Below are positions 38,201-51,100 of a stretch of 64,000 nt of DNA, one piece after another. The notes beneath the pieces were generated by a model. That model was not told the DNA's origin. It ran no database searches and worked only from the letters and a program-made list of their open reading frames with translations. The position numbers and the translations under genes were made by a program. The number at the start of each line of letters is the position of its first letter. Position 1 is the stretch's first letter. Source of the stretch: Heliocidaris erythrogramma (Eukaryota > Echinodermata > Echinoidea > Camarodonta > Echinometridae); contig CM046870.1 in the NCBI GenBank assembly GCA_025617745.1, forward strand, positions 24,657,501 to 24,721,500, read 5' to 3'.

Positions 38201-41200
38201 CATTCTAAATGGACTAAGCATTGCATGAGAATCCTGTCTGTTCTGATCAGGTTTACTGTGTCACCTATGTGTAATGTGGAGGATACTGGGTGTGCAGTAA
38301 GCTTTCTCTCAGTGACGACTTTTGATATCCACTTTCAGAACTCAACTCAAGACATACCTATTTCAGATTGTTTTAATACAACTAGCCATATATTCTTGTC
38401 TTTCCTGGGTAGAATCATGAACAGACATTTCGGTAGTTTTTCAGTCTCAACAGCGCCTTTGATTAGGCAACTTTGAACAAGATATTGGCGCTATATAAAT
38501 ACCCTGATTGGATTGGATTGGATATCAATGTCTCTTCGGATGACAGTTGACTGGAATGAGAATTGCCATATGTATTCTGGTGGCCATTTTGAGAAGATTT
38601 AACGGAACAAAGATGCACAAAATGAATGTTTATGATATTTGGCATCTAATTTTGACTGGATTCTCCGTTTGGTTGATGTATATATTAACCCATTTTACAA
38701 TCCATGCTGAGTATCAATAAAAATTGAGTTTCTGCGCATAGTGCATAACTTCTGTCATGTAAATATGAAATAGAAAGAGGAAGTTTGAACTGGCAGGAGT
38801 TTTGATATATACCAGGGAGGTCCAGTGTAACATTACACCAGACTGATTCAACTTTTGCCATTGGAGTCACTAACCTGTATTTGTTGATTCCGCCCTGCGT
38901 CATTTAGATCTTTTCTGGCTCAGAAACAACAACAAATTGTTGCTTGTTTGCCCTTTCTTTACAAGCTTCCTTATTTGACTTTTTCTCAGTAGTGAGAAAA
39001 CTTTCCAAAGGGGACATTTTGGGTTTTAAGTATCATCCTTGCTTGGAAACTTCAGCATATAAAGTGGATATCTTGTGTAGCATTCAGGAAATATTTCCAG
39101 TTGGGACACTGTCTTTGCTACTGGTTTGACGTTCTTCGATCTGTGATGTTGAGCAAATTGTCCAGTTTGGATGCAACTGCACCATGACATCTTAATTTTG
39201 GTCATCAGTTTGAAGCTTACAAGTAGTTTTTGCTGTGATCTCTTTCTCTGGATAAAGCGACAGATGAGATCATTCTACCAAAAGCAATTATTATTTCTTC
39301 AGAGCTCTTATTCCACTTGAAGTTTATTTACATGTAGGCTCTTATTTGACTTTCAGTATATGAAATACTTAGATGATTTTTTTGTTGTATTCAGTATTTT
39401 GCATTGTCAAAAAGTATCGAAACTGAATTATCTTTCCTCTTCATGCCTGCCTTCGCTGTAGAATATCATTAAAGTGCCATTGAAGAGTTGACTGGTTTAG
39501 ATCTGGAGATAACATATTGATATGCACATCCCAGATTGTAGACAAGCTTTAGAGGAAGGATGTCTTTGGACCTTGGCTGCATCTGAGCATTGTCAGGATC
39601 TGTAACTTATGGTTTTGGTTATGGTTTTCTTATATCGCATTGTGATCATTGTACCTTTAAAAAGATGAAGAAATGAACTATCATATGAATTGTCCCTTGA
39701 AATCGCAATTTATTTTCCTATTCTGGTATGACATTCAGACTGGCTTCATTTCCTGCAGCTTGCATGCTGTTCCCCTCAGAGAATGTTCAATGGATTTTGT
39801 ATAATCCAAATTGATGCAACTGTCTTCAAGACTTTTCTTTCTTATCAAGAAAGTGCTTGCAATAGACTGAACTGAAGTGGAATAATAGTGTAACAATACT
39901 GTGAAGTTTGCATTTGACTCAAGTGTTTTCTCAAGACTCTTATGCGAGGATCACGCATACATGTATGTACTTTGAAATTCCAACCAACTATCTTGAACGT
40001 CTGCACCAATAAACTAGTACATACTGTCGCACCGTGCCATTTTGTGTGATAAATGTGTACCAGGTAGTTGTATGATAATTTCTTGTCTGCACGTTGTTTT
40101 ACAACATGTCATCAAGTGAAAGTGTGGTTTGAGGAGCATTTTAAAGGAAAACTTGATAAAGAACAAGAGTCCACCGCTGTGTGAATACTGTATCGATCAT
40201 CTTCATTGGATTTTGTTATCTTGATTACCTGTGAGAAGAAAGGATGGCCACCACGTTGATAACATTTAAACCCCCTGAACTAGTTCTGGATGATTGCTCC
40301 CTTCCTGGTCATGTGTATGAAACCATTGAGGTAAGAAAAACTGGTATTATAAGACCTAGGGAGCATTTCATCAAGCGTTTAGTCAGTGATTTTTTTTACT
40401 GACAACTGTTTATACGCTACTGAAATTCTTGCATCTGATTGGCTGAAAGCAAATTTGTCATTAAAAAGCACTGACAAAACACTTGATGAAACGCTCCCCT
40501 GGGCACCGTTTCATAAAACTTGTTATCAATAACAAGTTACAATAATTGTTATAAGCTACTGAAATCCTTGATTCTGATTGGCTGAGAGCAAATTTGTCAT
40601 AGAAATTTGGCAGTTATTGATAACAAGTGTTATGGGCCCAGAAACTGTTGCAGCTGGTACAGATTCATAAAAGTTTCATGCCACAAAAATAATCTAATCT
40701 CAACTCACACAACACTGAATATTTTGCACTTTGCAAATCTCTCGTTGCGAAAATAGCTGTTGTTTACCATTCGGGGAAAGTTATTGGCTTAACAATATTT
40801 TCTCTTGGCCTGCCACGTTTTGCTCATTGTACGTTGTGCTCATTGTACAATGCTTAATCCAACAAGAATAGCTCTGCACACAATTTCCTACAGTATAAGT
40901 TAAATGCCTAACTTGGTAAACCCTGACCCCAACATTATACTTAAATATATTTAAACCTAACCTACAATCTTTTCTCTAATCCCAACCCTTTCACTTTGAC
41001 AATATACAAATCTGGGAGCAAATGTCAAATTACCTGACTTTGTGAAATTAGATATCAACGTAGATTGTAGGATACATGTATGTGTGGAGAATATTGCAAC
41101 GTTGCTTTATTCTTGCAAAGATCATAATGTTGCAATGAGGGTGGCATCTGTATGCTTTGTTCATGCTAAATGGAAATTCTTATTTTAATTTGTTTTTCCA

Positions 41201-42158
41201 TCAAAGCACTCTGCATAGATCTACACATTCATGATACATGCACATGACTATTATCCATCAGTATCAGTGTTTACATGTAAATGAATATACAATTCATCAC
41301 TCATGAATACATGTATGTAATCATTGAAAAAAATAACTTTTGCATCATTAGATTAGTTGTGAAGGTATCCTTAAAAGTCTCTTGCTCATGAGTGCATTAC
41401 CACATCTCTGCTTCTATTGTTGCCTTGGTAGAGAGCTACTTTCATGGAGCTCACTTTTAAGTTGCTATAAGGGAATGTACTCAGCAAATTTATAAAATGT
41501 AATCATGTTTTTATTGATATCCCTTATTTCATACAAAGAATGGTGGAAGAATTCGAACAGGTGATATTTCTGGGCATAGTGGTGAATAACTTTGTTTGCA
41601 TGGCATGATTTCTATTCGAAAGGTTCAGCGCAAACTTGTGATTTCAACACGAGAAAAGGACTTCTGTGACATTTTCCTATAGTACTTGCTTGCAGTGTCC
41701 AGTGATGTTTTCAAGTCAAAGCTTCTTTCATGAGTGTGACTGGAACCGTGGTCCGTCCATCTTTGCCCGACCTGTAGAAGTTATATGGGTTGCTTTTAGT
41801 AGGAATTCCCTGGCATCAGAAACTATTGAGAGATATTGCCCGATACCCAGGCAGAACTTGATATTCTTCCCTTTCCAGTCCCTCGTTGACCAATTGTGAA
41901 ACTGAGCATGGAGTTAATAGACTAATCCTACTTGCTGCATTCATCACTAGTTTGTGTCATTTGCATAAGTTTAAGGAAGTGCTGAATTAAATTCCTGTTT
42001 TTATTGTGGAATAGCAGTGACGCACTTCAAGTGTTATGAGAGAGTCAGGGAGAGACAGAGAGACAGTCATATACATGTAGAGAGACAAAGATAATTACAG
42101 AGAGACAGAGAGATATTATATATACAATATACATACAGAGAGACAGAGGGAGAGAGAA

Positions 42159-42195
<37 letters not shown>

Positions 42196-45100
42196 CAAGC
42201 AGACCAACCGAGAGTCTGAACAATAGAAGAGCCTGCCTTGACAATGTGGTCAGATGGAGGGAACAGTAGAAAGAAGTGACATAATAAGGAAGAAGAGATA
42301 CATTAGGAGATGATTTGAGATATCAATTCAGATAGAAAAAAGAATAGAGATAGTGCAAGCAAAGAAGGAGTGGACAGTGGAACGGTAGAGAAAGAATACA
42401 AAAGGATAAAGCGGAAGGGAGGTAGAGAAGGAGAGAAAGACAGAAAAAGCGAGAGATTTGATTGAGATCTGTACTAGTATTGAGTGATAGAGAGATTAGA
42501 TAGAGAGATGTCTGAAAGGAAACATCAGGCTATTAATAGAGCCTATACACTTGTATTATATATATCTGCATTATTAATCTTATGTGTAGGTGTGTACAGA
42601 TCCATTTGTTATTGGCTTTCTCAGTACATAACTGTGTGATACCTTTCTACTATATGCAAATAACATGTGACAAAAGTATGATTTTAAATCTCGAATGTGT
42701 TCATATTTTTTTACATTGAAAATATTGTGGACTGAGAGATTAATATTTGTAAAGCAAGTTTATGCATACTGAGTTGACACACAAGTAATGTACTTTGATC
42801 CTCAAATACTATATGTTGGCCTACATTTCTCTCTGTATACTCTTTATTAGTATATTAAAGGCTCGTTCACATCCGTGTATGTTGCGCTAAACTGCCGCAA
42901 AAAACAAAACAAAAACGCATTAAAGATAAAGTTGAGTTCTGGTCATGCGATTATATTGTGAAAGAAACTGTCTCAAAGCAATTGGGAAAGGTTGATTATG
43001 TCTACCTAAGAATTGGTGTATACTGGGAGGTTTTGGAATCAGGAAAATGATAAGAAATTGACCCAATCTCGCTGTAAAGTATGTGCACTGCACATAGAAA
43101 TGGGTATATGGGACTGCACACACATTTAGCATTAATGTTTGGCCCGAACACTTCAGCTATTTCTCGTCACATTTCAAATATGTGGGCATTTGAAGAGCAA
43201 TCCTTTTCAGGGGACATTTCTACCATGATCTTCTTCCAAACTGACGTAAAAGGAATGAGAAAGCTCACAAATTATTTTTCACCTTTCCCAGAAACAAGGG
43301 TCCCACACTTGTTCACTAAACTCTGTGTTATAACATACAGGAATGTGAAGTGCAGTACGCTTTTAAACCCCCCACAGATTTTTTGCGGGAATTACCCTTC
43401 ATATTTGAATGAGCCTTTAGAATGTATGATTGATAAAAGACCCACTAAAGCATAATTTTCATTTAATGCGCTGTGGGCTGATAATACATTCTTGAATATA
43501 ATTATATAGCACTATCCAGCTACTAATTATCCAGCTAATAATAAATATGAACTTTGCATTATGTTGTACTTACAATATTTCTCCCATAAAACTACATGTA
43601 TGGAATTGTGTAGCAAGTGTAGGTTGTCTTTTTTAAGTATTCTTGATATTTGTTTGAACTACATGTATATTTACATTTTAACTTTTGCTACACAAATTAA
43701 CAGAATGATATCTTTGAAATATATACACTTTGATACTTAAAGATACATCTATGGCCTATGTTATATCTCTGCCATTTTTATGAAGTTGTTCTTTTTCATC
43801 TGTTTTAGGAATGTACAGTCTTTCTTGTCTGCTTTTATTTTTGACATGAAATAGTCATAAGTGAGATATTTTAGGGGTATTTTCTCAGAGTGAAATATTC
43901 CAGTTTTGCTCAAATACTAACCTTTCGTCTTATTTCTTGTAGAATGTTTTTATTTTAGCTTGTTTTTTATTGAAATGCCAGAATACCAGAATTATTCCTT
44001 TTGATCAAGTACATGTAGCTTCTTTTTTCCACTACCTGTAGAGATTTATTCTTCTAACATACATTCTCTATTCACCTTCTACCCCACCCCGTAAACCCCC
44101 TACCCCCACTCCTTACCCCACCCCTTTATCATTAACACATGACCCCTTAGGTTGCCTCGTCCCCTCGTCATCGCATGGTATCGGAAGGAGGACCTCGAGT
44201 GGATGACCCAAAGCTACCCACCCAACTGCTCCGAACGGGGAAGCCGTCCTCGGGGCGCCCCCATTCCTTCCACCCGCACTTAAAGTCTTCCAGCCCCAGT
44301 CTCCCGTCGGAGAGCCGGTTATTTGACGTAAGCTTTGACGTCCTTAGTGTGTGTTTTGTTGTGTCTTGTCTCACGCGCTTCATCCGCTTTCTCCTCTTTG
44401 TGTCCTGGAAGTCCTTTGGCTTGCTTGTGGCTTTTTCTTTCTGTTCGTGGTGTTGCTTTCTCCTGTTGTGTACATTCAAGCAGGGAAGTATCGTTGCGAC
44501 CTGTCTTGAATGTTAGTCCTAACTCTTACCCCCAAATTTCCAATAACATGTCAGTGTTTAAGCAAGCAGTATGTACTTTCTACATAGCTAACCCTCTGTT
44601 AGACCATTACCACCAATAAAAGGTTGTGATATTTGCAAAACTCTTACCAGTTACAACATATCAAAATATGCTCATACCATTGGCAATGAACATGTAAAGA
44701 AGGTATAAACAAAGTGCTTTGATAACAAACTAATTATATTTGTTAGCTAGATCAATTCAATTTACCGTATGATGTAAGTATGATATCAGGGGGTGTTTCA
44801 TAAAGCTATTCGTAAGTTACGCTCAACTTTACGCACGACTGGTGATCAGTTCTTGTGCTAAATGATTCAGAATCCGATAGCACCCAAGAACATGTTCCAG
44901 TTGTTTGTAAAGTCAGTCGTTTTACGAACAGCTTTATGAAACACCCCCCAGGTCAGATATTCATTGAAATCATCTGCAGCACAATGTTCACAGTTCATGT
45001 GTATTGAAGAAATTAACTCCTGTTAAAGTTGTGAAAAGACTTTTCTAACAAACTTCAGAGTTACAATCGATTCTCTTTGGAACAAAAAATATCAAGCTTC

Positions 45101-48100
45101 TGCTCAAATAACTTTCACATTGTTGAATTCTATCATCAGATATGTTTGTCTTATCACATATGATTCAGGATATCAGCAGTGGTATTCTAAGATTTATTTT
45201 ATCTTGATTTTAGTGAAAAGATTTTAATTGTCATAACAAATTTTAAATTGAAACATTTCATTGGTGTTTGCGCAGATGAATTCCGCGTACGCCGCCACTT
45301 TTGCGTAGTCATTAACCAATGATGCGCCATAAGCGTACATTTTGTTATGACAATTAAAATTATTTCACTAAAATCAAGATAAAATAAATCTCAGAATGCC
45401 ACCCCTGTTATTGATAATATTGTCCCAATTTAGCAGGTGCATAGACTATTACTGCCCTTAATTGCTTTGCAACTAGTTTTCTGTTTTTAGCACAATATTC
45501 TGCCAGCAATAATATGGAGACGATTTTTTAAGCGATGAAATTCAAATATTAAATTGAAATACCAGGCATCATCTCAGCATAAAATAAATGTCATATTGCA
45601 CCATGCTGATCGTTCGGTAAAAAAAAAATATACTGCTTAATAGAATATCAATAATTCCACCAATATCTCTAACTAAAGCAAGATAGTTACTCAATCAAGT
45701 CAATAAAAATGTCTTTTCTGCTTTGCACTACTTCATAGAAGCTTAAAAATGCACCTGAATAATAATATGGAGACGATTTTTTAAGCGATGAAATTCAAAT
45801 ATTAAATTGAAATACCAGGCATCATCTCAGCATAAAATAAATGTCATATTGCACCATGCTGATCGTTCGGTAAAAATATATCCTGCTTAATAGAATATCA
45901 ATAATTCCACCAATATCTCTAATTAAAGCAAGATAGTTACTCAAGTCAATAAAAAATGTCTTTTCTGCTTTGCACTACTTCATAGAAGCTTTAAAATGCA
46001 CCTGAAGCTATGAGAAAATATCCAATGTATGTGTAAGAGTACATACATGTACCTTTTCCTGGAAATATTGCCAAATGAATTTTTACCTTCTGCAAAAATA
46101 TTTAACACACAAAAGCTTCATGGGAACTTTTAACACGCACACATAGCAAAAAAAAAAAAAAAAAAAAAAAAAAATTATATATATATAAATATCAAAAATA
46201 TATGCACACAACTAGACAATTGAATTTTCATTCAATATCTTTTCTGACTGTCACATTTCCATGTTAAAATATGCTCACATATAACAGGTTTTCATGAAAG
46301 ATAAATGATTGTTACATGTAAGTGTTCCTTTGTTTGTAAAAGTACTGTGTAACTTGCTTCCATGGCTGTTTGGTTGGCTATCCCTTATATTGTGTTATAT
46401 GTCATACATACAGGTGTTGGTTATGTAGCATATTGTACTGTCAATGTAACCATCCATGTTAGCTTTTTCCATTCACTTTCTGGTGATACAAATAGACAAA
46501 ACTGTTAAGTGTTAGAAGGCCATTAACATGTACCAGTATAATGTCCTTCTAGCTCTCCGCAGTGGAAAAAAAAATCATTTTGGAAAACATGAAAGTTATT
46601 TTAGGACTTCTATTTGGAGCAGTATGAAAATTGCACTTGATTGCTGGTTCAAGTTGATCGGAAATGTTAGAAAAGGGTGATGTCTATATATCTATGTGCT
46701 CTGATGTCTTCTTTTTTGCGTTTTTTTTTCTTCTTTTGTGTTCTCTTTAAACATTCCAGAACCCATCTCCACCTGTAAATAATCAGGTAAAAATCTCCTC
46801 GTCTCTTACTCAAAAATCACTTTTCAATTCTGTCGCACATCCACCCCTAAGCACTTGAACACAATGATTTACAATAACTGCACACTGGCAGTTAATGTTG
46901 TACTAACCAATATCTTTAACGCATTATACAGTATGTATTCCAGTTTACTTTCTTACAAATTATGGCTTCACAAAATCACATTCTTCCTAAATTCCTTTTC
47001 TTTAAGCCTGTTATTCACCACAAGCCTTTCTAATTATTTCTAAAATTATTTCTGATATGTTCATACCTCATTATTTCTTTTGCTACTTTGCAAGACAGTA
47101 CATTTTGACATTTCACAAATGAGATGCTACACATTTAGAATAAATCCTTTTTTTTCAAAATTCTGATTCACTATAAACATGCATGTGTGATTTAAAAATG
47201 TCTTCATTTATTTTTTTATAAATTTACAATAATAATAGCTTAGCACATCACATTTCAGATTTTATTTAAAATTCATACATAAATTATTATTTACTGGTAG
47301 CACATTAAAAAATAGTGCCATTTATTTCAGATAAAAAGTTCACATCATATTTAGTCTTGGAGGTGTAGAGTGTTTGGATATTATTCTAGTGTGCTTCGTT
47401 ATAATAAATGAAAGTGAGATCATGAATAGGAAATGTATCCTGCTTTATCGGAAGATGAAGAAATGTCAACAGGAAACATTACAATGATAGGGGAACTATG
47501 ATGTATTTCACAATGTTAATTTTAATATAGAATGATCAATGGCTAAACGGGCTAAAATAGAGACAAGGAAATAACTGTAGTGTAATGAAGCATATAGTTT
47601 TCTCATCATAAATACCTTTCCAGTAGTGTGCACGTTTAATTTCCACACTGTTATTAGAAAAAGATGCATGTAACTTTACAAATGTAGAGATATCAATTGA
47701 AATATTAAATACGTCATCGAGCAATGTGAAATGGAAAGTAGAACCAACATAGAAAGAGACAAGGAAGTAAGTCTAGTTTAGCAGAAAATTTTATTACCAA
47801 AAGAACTCTTCCACTAGTTGCACTGTACATTACATGCATTCCCCATTGTATTTCATAGAAACATGGTCGTAACTTTGCAAATGTAGAGATATTGAATATT
47901 AATGATTTGCTTTCAAACTATTGAACTGTGCATGCTGAGATATTCCAGTCCAATGTCGTTGATCTTCCAGAACTTTTTAACAAATGTGAACAGTGCATGA
48001 ATTTTCTGCTGAATATCTCTTTCGAAAACTGCACTCTTAAACGATACACAACCTGTCCTGCAAGTTCGCTTTATTTTCTTGTGCAAATTTGTCTTTCCTA

Positions 48101-51100
48101 GCTAGAAGGGCGTTGACTCTGTACAAGTATATGAGTTAACGCCTCTTTGGCTCACAACTAATGAAGTGATAAGGATATTTTGTTGCTCAGGTGAATTAAG
48201 GGTTGGCCCTATGTAATTGTGCAGACTTAGAAAACACTATATGAGATATGTCAAAATGAACACTGTTCATGTCACAAGGGCCATTCAAGCAAGCCTATCA
48301 GATCAGAGGATATAGCAGGAAAGACGTTACCAGGAAATATGACTGCAAGCAAATCTTGGGTTTCCCCTTTCTTCGTATCCCTGTAATTTGTAAAGCTGAT
48401 ATTACTTGAATACCGATATCAAGCCATTTAACCAAGGGATACCAGTTTAAATGTCCGAATACATGGCTCGATATGCTAACCTTTGTTTTTCCTCGGGGGC
48501 CCAGAGCAATTTTTTTTTTTTGGGGGGGGGGGGGGTTGGTGTTAATTCCATGTTAAACCATAGCAATTTAGAGTTTTCTTATGGTCTAAATTAATCAATT
48601 TTCCCTCAAAGTGTCAACAATTCTTTTTTTCCGCTCCTACACTGTACATAATGAAAACAAAATGAAAATGTATATTTAATGAACCAATGTGAATTACAAT
48701 TGCAAAATTTAACAGAAAAATTGCCGATTTGTACATGAAAATAGCGATTATATACTTTACACTGCGATGCCGATTGAGAGACTTGATCAGTTATGTACAG
48801 TTAAGTTGCTCTTGTTTGTGAATGGTATGACGTACTGCATTGCAAATAGACTCAAACTTTATTTGCTGTGATTTTTGTTCTTTCTGCTCATATTACAATG
48901 TGTTCCGGATCAAAAGATACTGTAAAAACATCACAAAAAGGAGACACTGTAGTACAGTGTACTGCTATTGGTACAATATTACCTAACCCTTTCAGGACAG
49001 AAATTATTTAAGGGTTAAATTGATCACATTTTTTCTTCAAATTGGCAATAATATTTTTCTTTTTAGTAATACATGGTTCTAATAAGGTGTAATATCTTGA
49101 AAAACAATTTACATGGTTAGGAATTTCGTCGAAAAGTTGAAAAATTCCCTATTTGATAAAAAAACAATGATTTTGAACCTCCCAATGTGTTGCCAATTTA
49201 TGGATTTTAAAACTTATTCTCGTTTTTAAAATTCCTGGCATCAAACGCAATGGACATAATGTGTGTAGAATTTTTTTCTCTTCTCAATTCACCTGGTATA
49301 TTTTTTTGAGCTTTGAATCGAAAGTTATTTAATAAGCCAAACCACAAAATGTGATAAATTGTCTCGAAAAGCTACTAACAGGAGTCTAGTACAGATGGAC
49401 CTCCCCCAAAAAATTTCTCTCTGGACCCCCCCCCCCCCCCCAAAAAAAAAAAAAAAAAATTCTCTCTGGACCCTAAAAGAAACAGGGAACATTGCAGTGC
49501 ACATTTACATGATAATAATATATTACATATAGCGCATTATGCGAATACTTCAATGCGCTTTATAATGTTATATTATCTTATGAAGAACATTGTGTTGAAC
49601 CCTATGGTAGATGTAGATGTAGATTTTTTACCAACTTATAGATAATGCATTTATGACGTAGATATGAATATTCATGAGTGAGCTTAAAATGGAAAATTTC
49701 AATCCTATCAAAATTGTAACATGTCTATGCAGAACATAGTTTATTGTGCTCATTTGTTAAATTTAGTATTTCCAGACTTTCGTTTTGCATACTGTATAAA
49801 ATTCCTCGAAATTTCCCATGTCCTAATAAGAGCAAAGTTGTAAAATTATATTTTCCACACAAACTTATAATTGTTTTGTATTGAGTTAACGCCCAAAGAT
49901 CTGACTGTTTGCCAGCAGACAATGTCTTTGGCGTGTGTAGTTAATTATTGTGTGATAGACCCAAGTAGGTAGATTGGTTTTGTTTGTCAAGTAGGTAGAT
50001 TGGTTTTGTTTTTCATGTTTATTTTGATAGAGGCATCATCTTCTAACTGGCAGAGTTCAGAACTGACAAAAATACAATGAGATTTATTGATTCTTGAGAT
50101 GTTTAATTACCTGTTAGTTTCATTTTTTTTCTGTCTCCACCATAACTGAAACTCAGCCATGCACTTGAACTACTAAAAGAGCAAACTAATAACCAAGAAG
50201 TATGAATAATATATTTATATGCGGATGTCTCTACTCTATAGAAAGTTCGCATCATATTTCACGCATGGTAAACCATTCAGATTTGAAATTCGAATAGATA
50301 TGTCTTGCTTTCGTGCTATTTTAGCATAATTTGCAGGTGAAAATAAGAGTGACAAATTGTACATACATGTAGATGTTTCCAAATGCTATAAAAACTGATA
50401 CACAGTTAACCTTGCATATTAAACTCGAAGTCTCATAAGTTCAATGATACCTAAGTTGAATTAATTTTTTTGACCAAACTAAGCAAAACGTGTGCTATTT
50501 AAATTTCCTAAGTCTAATTTTGCTTAAGTCGAACTATTTTCTGTGATCCCAACAGATTTGACCTATGTAAAGTTTACTGTATAATGGTTCAAGCAAAAAT
50601 TATTTGTCATGATTTGATATGTTGAAAGAGAAATCTTTGCCTTTTCTTATTTTGACAGCATTTTAAATGTTATATCTCAAATTTTAATATTGCGTGATCC
50701 AGCACTGGAGTTTGCATCCACCATGTCAAATGTGTCAGATCTTGATAATGTCGTCTCATCAGTTTTTTTAAGTGTATGATTTGATTTGATTCATGAAGAA
50801 TAAGTACATTAAAACGACAGAAACTGAATAACGATGAAATGAAATATATTTTGACATGATAATCCATTAAAGCTGTTAACTAGCTTACTTCCAATAGAAT
50901 CTAGTGCACTGTAGGGGAATGATGTTACTTTATGCAATGGGGATTCCTCTGTAAGGTGTACTTATATTCTAATGCCTTTTAATTATTGTGCTTCAAAAAT
51001 ATATCCTCTTGTTTTCTGCAGGACTGGGATTATGAAAGGAAGGTATATGGCATTCATGTTGTCATATCCATTGTTATGTATATTTAAGTTCAAGTCACAC

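Larger units (their letters stand above)
34525..40243. other. Large intron, no exon recognised
   Basis: About 5.7 kb of intron. It contains GA-rich microsatellites (35325-35680, 36145-36175), two copies of the hairpin family (35890-35972, 36240-36332) and an AAAAC-rich run (37420-37470). Frames such as 38132-38476 have no splice sites or family support. The sequence nearest 40244 may be promoter or 5' untranslated sequence for the short isoform. Confidence 0.5.
46787..51021. other. Intron between microexons 1 and 2
   Basis: Mostly AT-rich with no gene. It contains hairpin-family copy D (48100-48162), a poly-G run (48521-48534), a C/A run (49429-49458), a repeat start shared with 6225 (49505-49575) and a short element at 50399-50580. 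Confidence 0.45.
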
